The notes below the pieces were generated by a model. It was given only the letters and a program-made list of their open reading frames with translations, was not told the origin of the DNA and did no database searches. Below are positions 24,752 to 32,820 of a stretch of DNA of 64,000 nt, one piece after another (the stretch's first letter is position 1; every line of letters begins with the position of its first letter). This DNA comes from Streptomyces alanosinicus. Lineage in GTDB: Bacteria; Actinomycetota; Actinomycetes; Streptomycetales; Streptomycetaceae. Location: the NCBI RefSeq assembly GCF_014650595.1, contig NZ_BMVG01000012.1:62001-126000 (forward strand), given 5' to 3'. Position numbers and translations under genes: made by a program.

Positions 24752-24767
24752 ACTGGTCTAGACAACC
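24752..24767. promoter_or_regulatory. DasR-responsive element (dre) upstream of ptsH
   Basis: ACTGGTCTAGACAACC matches the known 16-bp dre consensus ACTGGTCTAGACCACT of the GlcNAc-responsive regulator DasR, with a near-perfect TGGTCTAGACNA core. It lies 25 bp before the ptsH start, where a bound repressor would block transcription. DasR control of PTS genes is established in S. coelicolor; its application here is inference from the motif. Confidence 0.8.
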
Positions 24768-24791
24768 CTGAAGACTGAAGGGCAGCAACAC

Positions 24792-25073
24792 ATGGCTGAG
24801 CGCCGCGTCAACGTCGGCTGGGCCGAGGGTCTCCACGCCCGCCCCGCTTCCATCTTCGTCCGAGCCGCCACGGCCGCAGGCGTCCCGGTGACGATCGCCA
24901 AGGCTGACGGCAACCCCGTCAACGCGGCCTCCATGCTGGCCGTCCTGGGCCTGGGCGCCCAGGGTGGCGAGGAGATCGTCCTCGCCTCCGACGCCGAGGG
25001 CGCGGACGCCGCCCTCGACCGTCTGGCGAAGCTGGTCTCCGAGGGCCTTGAGGAACTGCCCGAGACCGTCTGA
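24792..25073 (+). CDS. ptsH: Phosphocarrier protein HPr of the PTS
   Basis: A 93-residue HPr with the phosphorylatable His15 in EGLHARPAS and the regulatory-serine region NAASMLAVLGLGA (Ser47). It relays phosphate from enzyme I to sugar-specific enzyme II complexes. A dre site lies just upstream, linking it to N-acetylglucosamine control, and a strong terminator follows. It stands alone, as in other streptomycetes where ptsI and crr lie elsewhere. Length and motifs are typical. Confidence 0.96.
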   Translation: MAERRVNVGWAEGLHARPASIFVRAATAAGVPVTIAKADGNPVNAASMLAVLGLGAQGGEEIVLASDAEGADAALDRLAKLVSEGLEELPETV

Positions 25074-25095
25074 GCATCGGACGCACGGACATGAC

Positions 25096-25130
25096 GGAGC
25101 CGCGCCGCCCTTTTCGGGCGGCGCGGCTCC
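25096..25130. terminator. Intrinsic terminator after ptsH
   Basis: A perfect 15-bp GC stem (25096-25110 with 25116-25130) encloses the loop TTTTC. It lies 23 bp after the ptsH stop and, being symmetric, may also serve the convergent GntR gene. Confidence 0.88.
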
Positions 25131-25158
25131 GCGCTTTCCGAGCCCATTGCGCGCACAC

Positions 25159-25179
25159 CGGAATTTCCGCAGCGGAAAT
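25159..25179. promoter_or_regulatory. Palindrome CCGGAATTTCCG/ATTTCCGCAGCGGAAAT, downstream copy
   Basis: CGGAATTTCCG (25159-25169) overlaps the perfect 17-bp palindrome ATTTCCGCAGCGGAAAT (25163-25179). The 12-mer CCGGAATTTCCG recurs on the other side of the GntR gene at 25980-25991. GTATACG also recurs on both sides (25206 and 26097). In DNA this GC-rich, two identical AT-rich palindromes flanking a regulator gene suggest operators. Confidence 0.4.
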
Positions 25180-25221
25180 ACACCGCCGCCGAATATCCCT
25201 TCTTTGTATACGGCGACCGTG

Positions 25222-25908
25222 TTAATGCCGAAGGCCCGACATGTTTACGGCGTGTTGCGAAGTCCTCACACGCTCCGCGGCCCCGGGAAATCGCAGCCGG
25301 TGCGCGGCCGTCGCGCGCTCGGTGTGCAGCGCCGTGACCGCCCGCGCGCGCTCACCGTCGCCGCGCGCCACCGCGTCGACGATGGCACCGTGCTCCGCCC
25401 AGGAGTCCACCGGGCTCGGCGACGTCTCCACCGCGTACATCCAGGCGATCTTGTGGCGCAGCTGGGTGAGCATCGTGGTCAACGAGGGGCTGCAGCAGGC
25501 CTGGGCGAGGGTCTCGTGGAACCAGCCGCCGAGTGAGCGCAGATCCTCGCTGTGTCCCCGCCTGGCCCGCTCCTGGCCCAGCCTGACCAGGCCGCGCAGT
25601 ACCTTCAGATGGGCCTCCGAGCGTCGCTGCGCGGCTCGGGCGGCGCCGAGCGGTTCCAGGAGCATGCGCATGTCCAGCAGGTCGGCGGCCTCCTGCTCGG
25701 TCGGCTCGGCCACGCACGCGCCCGCGTGCCGGCGGGTCACCACGAAACCCTCCGCCTCCAGGGTGCGCAGGGCCTCGCGGACGGGGACGCGCGAGACGCC
25801 GTAGCGGCGGGCCAGGACTTCCTCGGTGAGGCGGCCGCCGCGCGCGTGGACTCCGGCGACGATGTCGTCCCGGATCGCCGTGCATACCGAGTGCGCCGGA
25901 ATACGCAT
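25222..25908 (-). CDS. GntR family transcriptional regulator (FCD-like)
   Basis: A 228-residue regulator with an N-terminal winged helix (LTEEVLARRYGVSRVPVREA and ALRTLEAEGFVVTRRHAG) and an all-helical FCD effector domain with FHETLAQACCSPSL and the acidic/histidine positions typical of metal-assisted ligand binding. The ATG at 25908 has GGAGG 6 bp upstream. The effector is unknown. Repeated palindromes flank the gene and may be autoregulatory sites. Convergent with ptsH. Confidence 0.9.
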   Translation of the reverse strand: MRIPAHSVCTAIRDDIVAGVHARGGRLTEEVLARRYGVSRVPVREALRTLEAEGFVVTRRHAGACVAEPTEQEAADLLDMRMLLEPLGAARAAQRRSEAHLKVLRGLVRLGQERARRGHSEDLRSLGGWFHETLAQACCSPSLTTMLTQLRHKIAWMYAVETSPSPVDSWAEHGAIVDAVARGDGERARAVTALHTERATAAHRLRFPGAAERVRTSQHAVNMSGLRH

Positions 25909-25979
25909 GACCGACCTCCGCCTTAATCCCCGTGAAACGCCGACGATGGACGCCTGTTCCGTGACTCTATTCCAAGGCG

Positions 25980-25991
25980 CCGGAATTTCCG
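25980..25991. promoter_or_regulatory. Palindrome CCGGAATTTCCG, upstream copy
   Basis: The same 12-mer as at 25158-25169 lies 72-83 bp upstream of the GntR start codon, a normal place for an autoregulatory operator. See the downstream copy for reasoning. Confidence 0.4.
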
Positions 25992-26060
25992 ACGGCGGGC
26001 CGTAATCCATGGATATTTTTTGGTCACTCCGCCCGGCGCGCAGCACGCAAAACGGCGAAA

Positions 26061-26083
26061 GCCCCGGCTCGGTGAGCCGGGGC
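26061..26083 (-). terminator. Terminator of the M23 peptidase gene
   Basis: A 10-bp perfect stem (26061-26070 with 26074-26083) closes a 3-base loop. On the minus strand it is followed by TTTCGCCGTTTT, a good intrinsic terminator 25 bp after the peptidase stop. Confidence 0.8.
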
Positions 26084-26107
26084 CTCGGATACCGCGTATA
26101 CGCCGGT

Positions 26108-26863
26108 TCAGACGTCCACGCCGTGCTTACGGAGGTAGGCGACGGGGTCGACGTCCGAGCCGTAGTCGGGGGTCGTACGGGCCTCGAAGTGGAGGTGCGG
26201 TCCGGTGACGTTGCCGGTGGCGCCGGACAGGCCGATCTGCTGGCCCGGGGTGACCTGCTGGCCGGCCGAGACGCCGATCGACGACAGGTGACCGTACTGG
26301 GTGTACATGCCGTCGGCCATGCGGATCACGATCTGGTTGCCGTACGCCCCGCCCCAGCCGGTCGAGACGACGGTGCCCATGCCGACCGCGTGGACGGGTG
26401 TGCCGCTGGCCGCATGGAAGTCGATACCGGTGTGCGAGCCGGAGGACCACAGGGAGCTGCTGGCCTTGTAGCCCGTGGAGACATAGGAGTCCGCGATCGG
26501 GACGACGAACGCGTTCAGGCGCTCGCGCTCGGCCGCGCGGGCCGCACTTGCCTTGGCCGCGCGCTCCTGCCTGGCCCGTTCCGCCGCCGCCTTGGCCGCG
26601 GCCTGCTCGGCCGCCTTCTGCTCGGCGGCCTGCTTCTGGGCGGCGGCCTGCGCGTCGATGTGCTCGGCGATGTCGTCGCCGACGGTGATCACCGGGGTGA
26701 GGCCGGTCTGCTCGACGGTGTTCTCGGCGGCGGACGCCGGGGACATCGCGAGGGTGCTGATGACGCCGGTGGTGGTGAGGGCCGCGACACCGGCCGCCTG
26801 AGCGGTGGTGCGCTTGACCCGGCCGGGCTTGCGGTGCTTCCCGGTGGCGCACATGAACGCCAT
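26108..26863 (-). CDS. Secreted M23 family peptidoglycan peptidase
   Basis: This 251-residue protein has an N-terminal basic region and hydrophobic signal ending MSPASAAENT. An Ala/Glu/Gln/Lys coiled-coil stretch follows (about residues 70-115), then a LytM/M23 domain with HTGIDFHAASGTPV (zinc His and Asp), YGHLSSIGV and GPHLHFE (HxH). It should cleave peptide cross-bridges or stems in the cell wall. The gene is preceded by a c-di-AMP riboswitch, so its expression is tied to that second messenger, as known for Streptomyces wall hydrolases. The ATG at 26863 follows AAAGGA; 26854 is possible. Confidence 0.92.
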   Translation of the reverse strand: MAFMCATGKHRKPGRVKRTTAQAAGVAALTTTGVISTLAMSPASAAENTVEQTGLTPVITVGDDIAEHIDAQAAAQKQAAEQKAAEQAAAKAAAERARQERAAKASAARAAERERLNAFVVPIADSYVSTGYKASSSLWSSGSHTGIDFHAASGTPVHAVGMGTVVSTGWGGAYGNQIVIRMADGMYTQYGHLSSIGVSAGQQVTPGQQIGLSGATGNVTGPHLHFEARTTPDYGSDVDPVAYLRKHGVDV

Positions 26864-26890
26864 GAAGTGGCTGGTCCTTTCCTTCCCTCT

Positions 26891-27030
26891 CGCCTACCGG
26901 GTTAGCTGACGGGTTCGGAGCAGGAAGGTCTCCTACGGGCCCCCTCGCGACACGCGCGGGCGCCCGATTCACCCCAGGGACTGCGTGGGTCCCCGGCTCC
27001 CCTGGCTCGCGCCGTACGGGGACTCGGCGA
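26891..27030 (-). ncRNA. c-di-AMP (ydaO/yuaA-type) riboswitch
   Basis: On the minus strand the leader contains, in order, GCGAGCCAGGGGAGCCGGGG, CCCTGGGGTGAATCGGG, AGGAGACCTTCCTGCTCCGA and ACCCGTCAGCTAACCCGGTA followed by GGCG. These are the conserved blocks and order of the ydaO-yuaA riboswitch, found before wall hydrolase genes in Streptomyces. Its 3' edge is about 28 nt before the M23 peptidase start. In the known class, c-di-AMP binding turns expression off. Confidence 0.9.
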
Positions 27031-27203
27031 TGGCTGTCCGGTGCCGCGGGTGCGGCGCACTGCCTACTGACGAACAGCCTGGACGACGCTACGGAAGCCC
27101 GGATTCCAATCCCAAACGGATCCGGGCTTTTGTAGTGCATCCCACAGGGCAGACAGGCAACCTCCGCCGCAAATCGGACATCTGGGGAAGGGAGTCGAGC
27201 AAC

Positions 27204-27237
27204 GGGGCCCTGACGGCCCGTAGGTCGTCAGGGCCCC
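27204..27237 (-). terminator. Terminator of the M16 peptidase operon
   Basis: GGGGCCCTGACG (27204-27215) pairs perfectly with CGTCAGGGCCCC (27226-27237) around a 10-base loop. It lies about 50 bp beyond the stop of the second M16 gene. Confidence 0.8.
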
Positions 27238-27289
27238 GCGCGCGCAACGTTCGCGCATACGGCGTCCGCTCATGCGGCGTCCGCGTGTG

Positions 27290-28690
27290 CTACTCCGCGG
27301 ACACGACGGTGACTTCGCCGATGCCGAGCGCCTCCACCGGCGCCTTGATCTCGGCGGCGTCACCGACGAGGACGGTCACCAGCCGGTCCACCGGGAACGC
27401 GTTCACGACGGCCGCCGTGGCCTCCACCGTGCCCGTCACGGCCAGCTGCTGATACAGCGTCGCCTGGAAGTCGTCGGGCAGATACTGCTCGACCTGGTCC
27501 GCCAGCGTGCTCGCGACAGCCGCCGCGGTCTCGTACTTCAGCGGCGCCACCCCGACGAGGTTCTGCACCGCGACGTCCCGCTCGGCGTCGGTCAGGCCGT
27601 CCGCGGCGAGGGTGCGCAGCACCTTCCACAGGTCGTCCAGCGCCGGGCCGGTGTTGGGGGTGTCCACGGAGCCGCTGATGGCGAGCATCGAGGCACCCGT
27701 GGCCCCGCCGGGGGACGCGGGCGCGGAGCGCAGGACCTGGCCGAACGCGCGCACACCGTAGGTGTAGCCCTTCTCCTCGCGCAGGACGCGGTCCAGGCGG
27801 GAGGTGAGGGTGCCGCCGAGGCAGTACGTGCCGAGCACCTGGGCGGGCCACACGCGGTCGTGCCGGTCGGAGCCGACACGGCCGATGAGCAACTGCGTCT
27901 GCACGGCGCCGGGGCGGTCGACGATGACCACGCGGCCGGTGTCGTCGGCGGTCACCGGCGGCACGGGCCGCGGCTCGCCCGGGGTGCCGGTCCAGGCGCC
28001 CAGGGTGTCGCCGAGCAGCGCGTCCAGGTCGACACCGGTGAGATCACCGACGACGACCGCGGTGGCCGTCGCCGGGCGTACATGCCGGTCGTAGAAGGCG
28101 CGTACGGCGACGGCGTCGATCTTCTCGACCGTCTCCTCGGTGCCCTGGCGCGGGCGCGACATGCGCGAGGTCTGCGGGAACAGTTCCTTGGACAGTTCCT
28201 TGGCGGCCCGGCGGGAGGGGTTGGCCAGCTCGTGCGGGATCTCGTCCAGGCGGTTGCGGACCAGCCGCTCGACCTCGCTCTCGGCGAAGGCCGGGGCGCG
28301 CAGGGCGTCGGCGAGCAGACCGAGGCCCTTGGCCAGCCGGGAGGCGGGCACCTCCAGGCTGAGGCGGACGCCCGGGTGGTCGGCGTGCGCGTCGAGCGTG
28401 GCGCCCGCGCGCTCCAGCTCGGCGGCGAACTCCTCGGCGGAGTGCTGGTCGGTGCCCTCCGAGAAGGCCCGCGCCATGATCGTGGCGACGCCGTCCAGGC
28501 CGGCCGGCTCGGCGTCCAGGGGGGCGTCCAGCAGCACCTCCACGGCGACGACCTGCTGGCCGGGACGGTGGCAGCGCAGCACCGTCAGGCCGTTGTCGAG
28601 CGCGGCCCGCTCGGGCGCCGGGAACGCCCACGGCTTGGCCTCGCCGGGCTGTGGCTGGGGGTGGAAGTCCATCGTGGCGAGCTCGGTCAC
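27290..28690 (-). CDS. M16 family peptidase-like protein, inactive partner
   Basis: A 466-residue M16 protein lacking the inverted zinc motif HxxEH: the corresponding helix reads VATIMARAFSEGTDQ. It retains the C-terminal substrate-binding element REEKGYTYGVRA (Tyr and Arg). This is the pattern of the non-catalytic subunit in two-gene bacterial M16 heterodimers. Its ATG overlaps the stop of the catalytic partner as ATGA. No signal peptide is evident. Together they probably degrade or process peptides in the cytosol. Confidence 0.9.
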   Translation of the reverse strand: MTELATMDFHPQPQPGEAKPWAFPAPERAALDNGLTVLRCHRPGQQVVAVEVLLDAPLDAEPAGLDGVATIMARAFSEGTDQHSAEEFAAELERAGATLDAHADHPGVRLSLEVPASRLAKGLGLLADALRAPAFAESEVERLVRNRLDEIPHELANPSRRAAKELSKELFPQTSRMSRPRQGTEETVEKIDAVAVRAFYDRHVRPATATAVVVGDLTGVDLDALLGDTLGAWTGTPGEPRPVPPVTADDTGRVVIVDRPGAVQTQLLIGRVGSDRHDRVWPAQVLGTYCLGGTLTSRLDRVLREEKGYTYGVRAFGQVLRSAPASPGGATGASMLAISGSVDTPNTGPALDDLWKVLRTLAADGLTDAERDVAVQNLVGVAPLKYETAAAVASTLADQVEQYLPDDFQATLYQQLAVTGTVEATAAVVNAFPVDRLVTVLVGDAAEIKAPVEALGIGEVTVVSAE

Positions 28691-30081
28691 TTGGCCGTCT
28701 CCTCGTTCTCGTTTCCGGCCTCTACGGTCGCTTCCTGCTCCGGGTCCTCAGGGACGTCGGCGTCGGGGGCTGCTTCCGGGGACTTCGGTTCGTAGACCAG
28801 GACCGCGCGGTTGTCGGGGCGCAGACGGGCCTTGGCGACCTCCTGGACCTCCTTCGGGGTCACCTCCAGGACGCGCTGGACGGCGGTGAGGGCGAGCTGC
28901 GGGTCGCCGAACAGGACGGCGAACCGGCACAGTTCGTCGGCGCGGCCGGCGACCGTACCGAGCCGGTCCAGCCACTCGCGCTCCAACTGGGCCTGGGCGC
29001 GCTCCATTTCCTCGGGCGTGGGGCCCTCCTCGGCGAACCGGGCCAGCTCCTCGTCGATGGCGGCCTCGATGACCGGCACCTCGACGTCACCGGAGGTCTT
29101 CACGTCCAGCCAGCCCATGGAGGGCGCGCCGGCGAGGCGCAGCAGGCCGAAGCCGGCCGCGACGGCCGTACGGTCACGGCGCACCAGCCGGTTGTACAGG
29201 CGGGAGGACTCACCGCCGCCGAGGACGGTCAGGGCGAGGTCGGCCGCGTCGCACGCGCGCGTGCCGTCCTGCGGGAGCCGGTAGGCGGCCATCAGGGCGC
29301 GCGCCGGGACCTCCTCCACGACGACCTCGCGCTTCTGCTCGCCGATGACGTCCGGCAGGGAGCCGTCGCGGGGGGCGGGCTTGCCGTCGTGCGCGGAGAC
29401 CGAGCCGAAGTACTTCTCGACCCAGGCGAGGGTCTGCACCGGGTCGATGTCGCCGACCACGGAGAGGACCGCGTTGTTCGGCGCGTAGTAGGTGCGGAAG
29501 AACTGGCGGGCGTCCTCCAGGGTCGCCGCGTCCAGGTCCGCCATCGAGCCGATCGGCGTGTGGTGGTAGGGGTGGCCCTCCGGGTACGACAGGCCGGTCA
29601 GCTTCTCGAACGCGGTGCCGTAGGGCACGTTGTCGTAGCGCTGGCGGCGTTCGTTCTTGACCACGTCCCGCTGGTTCTCCATGGACTCGTCGTCCAGGGC
29701 GGCCAGCAGCGAACCCATGCGGTCGGCCTCCAGCCAGAGCGCGAGTTCGAGCTGGTGGGCGGGCATGGTCTCGAAGTAGTTGGTGCGCTCGAAGCTGGTG
29801 GTGCCGTTGAGCGAGCCGCCGGCGCCCTGTACGAGCTCGAAGTGACCGTTGCCCTTGACCTGGGCCGAGCCCTGGAACATCAGGTGCTCGAAAAGGTGAG
29901 CCAGGCCGGTACGTCCCTTGACTTCATGGCGGGAGCCGACGTCGTACCAGAGACAGACCGCCGCCACCGGGGTCAGGTGGTCCTCGGAGAGCACCACGCG
30001 CAGACCGTTGGCCAGGCGGTGCTCGGTCGCTGTCAGGCCCCCGGAGCCTGCCTCGGCTGTGGTCGTGTGACCCATGGGCAT
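28687..30081 (-). CDS. M16 family zinc metallopeptidase, catalytic subunit
   Basis: A 464-residue M16 peptidase with HxxEH in LAHLFEHLMFQ (His62, Glu65, His66). The distal metal glutamate lies in the DVVKNERRQRYDN stretch. The C-terminal domain lacks the Arg/Tyr pair present in its partner, consistent with division of labour. The ATG at 30081 (MPMGH) follows AAGGGA. The last 30 residues are highly acidic and probably disordered. Translationally coupled to the inactive partner. Confidence 0.93.
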   Translation of the reverse strand: MPMGHTTTAEAGSGGLTATEHRLANGLRVVLSEDHLTPVAAVCLWYDVGSRHEVKGRTGLAHLFEHLMFQGSAQVKGNGHFELVQGAGGSLNGTTSFERTNYFETMPAHQLELALWLEADRMGSLLAALDDESMENQRDVVKNERRQRYDNVPYGTAFEKLTGLSYPEGHPYHHTPIGSMADLDAATLEDARQFFRTYYAPNNAVLSVVGDIDPVQTLAWVEKYFGSVSAHDGKPAPRDGSLPDVIGEQKREVVVEEVPARALMAAYRLPQDGTRACDAADLALTVLGGGESSRLYNRLVRRDRTAVAAGFGLLRLAGAPSMGWLDVKTSGDVEVPVIEAAIDEELARFAEEGPTPEEMERAQAQLEREWLDRLGTVAGRADELCRFAVLFGDPQLALTAVQRVLEVTPKEVQEVAKARLRPDNRAVLVYEPKSPEAAPDADVPEDPEQEATVEAGNENEETAK

Positions 30082-30360
30082 GTACGTCCCTTCGCGAGCG
30101 GAGGCGGTTGTGCACACCGCGGTTTTCCTGCCGTTCCTGCCACTGTATGCAACACGTGGGGGGCGTCGGCGAAGTTCCCGCGGGACGTACGCCCACAGCG
30201 ATCGCGCGGCGTCCCCGCGTCCGCCCCGCGGCGGCCCGCGGATGCCTTCCGGACACCGCCGGGACCTTCTGGGACCGGGTCGTGGCACGGGTTGTCAGTG
30301 CCGCGGTCCACAATGGTCGGCGTCAGATCCGTCAATCGCTTCAGCAAGGAGCCGGCAGCG

Positions 30361-32820
30361 ATGGCCCGCCGCAGCACGAAGACCCCGCCGCCCGACGACT
30401 CGTTCGAGGAGAGGATCCTCGACATCGACGTCGTGGACGAGATGCGTGGCTCCTACCTCGAGTACGCGTACTCGGTCATCTACTCGCGCGCCCTGCCGGA
30501 CGCCCGTGACGGCCTCAAGCCGGTGCACCGCCGCATCGTCTATCAGATGAACGAGATGGGCGTCCGCCCGGACCGCGCCTATGTGAAGTGCGCGCGTGTC
30601 GTCGGCGAGGTCATGGGCAAGCTGCACCCGCACGGCGACGCGTCGATCTACGACGCCCTGGTGCGCATGGCCCAGCCGTTCTCCATGCGCGTGCCGCTGG
30701 TCGACGGCCACGGCAACTTCGGCTCGCTGGGCAATGACGACCCGCCCGCCGCGATGCGGTACACCGAGTGCCGCATGGCCGAGGCGACGAGCCTGATGAC
30801 CGAGTCGATCGATGAGGACACGGTCGATTTCGCGCCCAACTACGACGGCCAGGAGCGGGAGCCGGTGGCGCTGCCCGCCGCTTTCCCCAACCTGCTGGTG
30901 AACGGCTCCTCGGGGATCGCGGTCGGCATGGCGACGAACATGCCGCCGCACAACCTGGGCGAGGTCATCGCTGCCGCCCGCCACCTGGTCCGGTATCCGA
31001 ACGCGGACCTGGACGCGCTGATGAAGCACGTCCCGGGCCCCGACCTGCCCACCGGCGGCCGGATCGTCGGCCTGGACGGCATCCGCGACGCGTACGCGAC
31101 CGGCCGCGGCACGTTCAAGATGCGCGCGACGGTGTCCGTGGAGACCGTGACCGCCCGCCGCAAGGGCCTCGTCGTCACCGAGCTTCCCTTCACGGTCGGC
31201 CCCGAGAAGGTCATCGCGAAGATCAAGGACATGGTCAACGCGAAGAAGATCCAGGGCATCGCCGACGTCAAGGACCTCACCGACCGCGAGCACGGCCTGC
31301 GCCTGGTCATCGAGATCAAGAACGGCTTCGTGCCGGAGGCGATCCTGGAGCAGCTGTACAAGCTGACTCCGATGGAGGAGACCTTCGGCATCAACAACGT
31401 GGCGCTGGTGGACGGCCAGCCGCTCACGCTGGGCCTGAAGGAGCTGCTGGAGGTCTATCTCGACCACCGCTTCGACGTCGTGCGGCGCCGCAGCGAGTAC
31501 CGTCGCGGCAAGCGCCGCGACCGGCTGCACCTGGTCGAGGGCCTGCTCACCGCGCTGGTCGACATCGACGAGGTCATCCGGCTGATCCGGTCCAGCGAGA
31601 ACTCCGCGCAGGCCAAGGAGCGCCTGATGGAGCGCTTCTCGCTGAGCGACGTGCAGACGCAGTACATCCTCGACACGCCGCTGCGCCGGCTCACCAAGTA
31701 CGACCGCATCGAGCTGGAGGCGGAGAAGGACCGGCTCACCGCGGAGATCGAGGAGCTGACCCGGATCCTGGAGTCCGACGCGGAGCTGCGCAAGCTCGTC
31801 TCGGCCGAACTGGCCGCCGTGGCCAAGAAGTTCGGCACCGACCGGCGTACGGTCCTGCTGGAGTCCGCGGGCACCCCGGTGGCCGCCGTGCCGCTGCAGG
31901 TCGCCGACGACCCGTGCCGGGTGCTGCTGTCCTCGACGGGTCTGCTGGCCCGTACGGCGACCGACGAGGCGTTCCCGGAGCAGAAGGGCGCCAAGCGCGC
32001 CAAGCACGACCTGATCGCCTCCGCGGTGCCGGCGACCGCGCGCGGCGAGATCGGCGCGGTGACCTCGACGGGCCGGCTGCTGCGGGTCAACGTGGTCGAC
32101 CTGCCCCAGCTGCCGGAGGCCACGGGGGCGCCGAACCTCTCGGGAGGCGCGCCGCTGACGGAATTCGTCTCCCTGGAGGACGACGAGACGGTGGTCTGCC
32201 TGACCACGCTGGACGAGTCGTCGCCCGGCCTCGCCCTCGGCACCGAGCAGGGTGTCGTCAAGCGTGTGGTGCCCGACTACCCGTCCAACAAGGACGAGTT
32301 GGAGGTCATCACCCTCAAGGAGGGCGACCGGATCGTCGGCGCGGTGGAGCTGCGTACCGGCGAGGAGGACCTGGTCTTCATCACCGATGACGCGCAGCTG
32401 CTGCGGTTCCAGGCGTCCATCGTGCGTCCGCAGGGCCGCCCGGCGGGCGGTATGGCGGGCGTCAAGCTCACCGAGGGCGCGAAGGTCATCTCCTTCACGG
32501 CCGTCGACCCGGCGGTCGACGCGGTGGTGTTCACGGTGGCGGGCTCGCGCGGCACGCTGGACGACTCGGTGCAGACGACGGCCAAGCTGACCCCGTTCGA
32601 CCAGTACCCGCGCAAGGGCCGGGCCACGGGCGGCGTGCGCTGCCAGCGGTTCCTGAAGGGCGAGGACTGTCTGTCGGTGGCCTGGGCGGGCCCGGCTCCG
32701 GCACGCGCGGCGCAGAGGAACGGCACGCCGGTCGACCTCCCGGAGCTGGACCCGCGCCGGGACGGCTCGGGCACGTCACTGCCGAAGACGGTGTCCGTGG
32801 TCGCCGGGCCGGTGTTCTAG
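30361..32820 (+). CDS. parC: DNA topoisomerase IV subunit A
   Basis: An 819-residue type IIA topoisomerase A subunit. The N-terminal breakage-reunion domain carries the quinolone region HPHGDASIYDALVRMAQ and the catalytic tyrosine in AAMRYTECRM. The GyrA box of true gyrase (QRRGGKG) is absent from the C-terminal beta-pinwheel, which favours topoisomerase IV over gyrase. The partner ParE gene lies at 49-51 kb. Start MARRSTKTPPPDD follows AAGGAG. The open frame extends upstream but has no other sensible start. Its stop overlaps the stop of the convergent CobW gene. Confidence 0.93.
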   Translation: MARRSTKTPPPDDSFEERILDIDVVDEMRGSYLEYAYSVIYSRALPDARDGLKPVHRRIVYQMNEMGVRPDRAYVKCARVVGEVMGKLHPHGDASIYDALVRMAQPFSMRVPLVDGHGNFGSLGNDDPPAAMRYTECRMAEATSLMTESIDEDTVDFAPNYDGQEREPVALPAAFPNLLVNGSSGIAVGMATNMPPHNLGEVIAAARHLVRYPNADLDALMKHVPGPDLPTGGRIVGLDGIRDAYATGRGTFKMRATVSVETVTARRKGLVVTELPFTVGPEKVIAKIKDMVNAKKIQGIADVKDLTDREHGLRLVIEIKNGFVPEAILEQLYKLTPMEETFGINNVALVDGQPLTLGLKELLEVYLDHRFDVVRRRSEYRRGKRRDRLHLVEGLLTALVDIDEVIRLIRSSENSAQAKERLMERFSLSDVQTQYILDTPLRRLTKYDRIELEAEKDRLTAEIEELTRILESDAELRKLVSAELAAVAKKFGTDRRTVLLESAGTPVAAVPLQVADDPCRVLLSSTGLLARTATDEAFPEQKGAKRAKHDLIASAVPATARGEIGAVTSTGRLLRVNVVDLPQLPEATGAPNLSGGAPLTEFVSLEDDETVVCLTTLDESSPGLALGTEQGVVKRVVPDYPSNKDELEVITLKEGDRIVGAVELRTGEEDLVFITDDAQLLRFQASIVRPQGRPAGGMAGVKLTEGAKVISFTAVDPAVDAVVFTVAGSRGTLDDSVQTTAKLTPFDQYPRKGRATGGVRCQRFLKGEDCLSVAWAGPAPARAAQRNGTPVDLPELDPRRDGSGTSLPKTVSVVAGPVF

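Noticed and set aside
30361..32820. Gyrase subunit A instead of ParC
   Set aside because: No GyrA box is present and the order relative to parE and hrdB fits the topoisomerase IV genes of Streptomyces.
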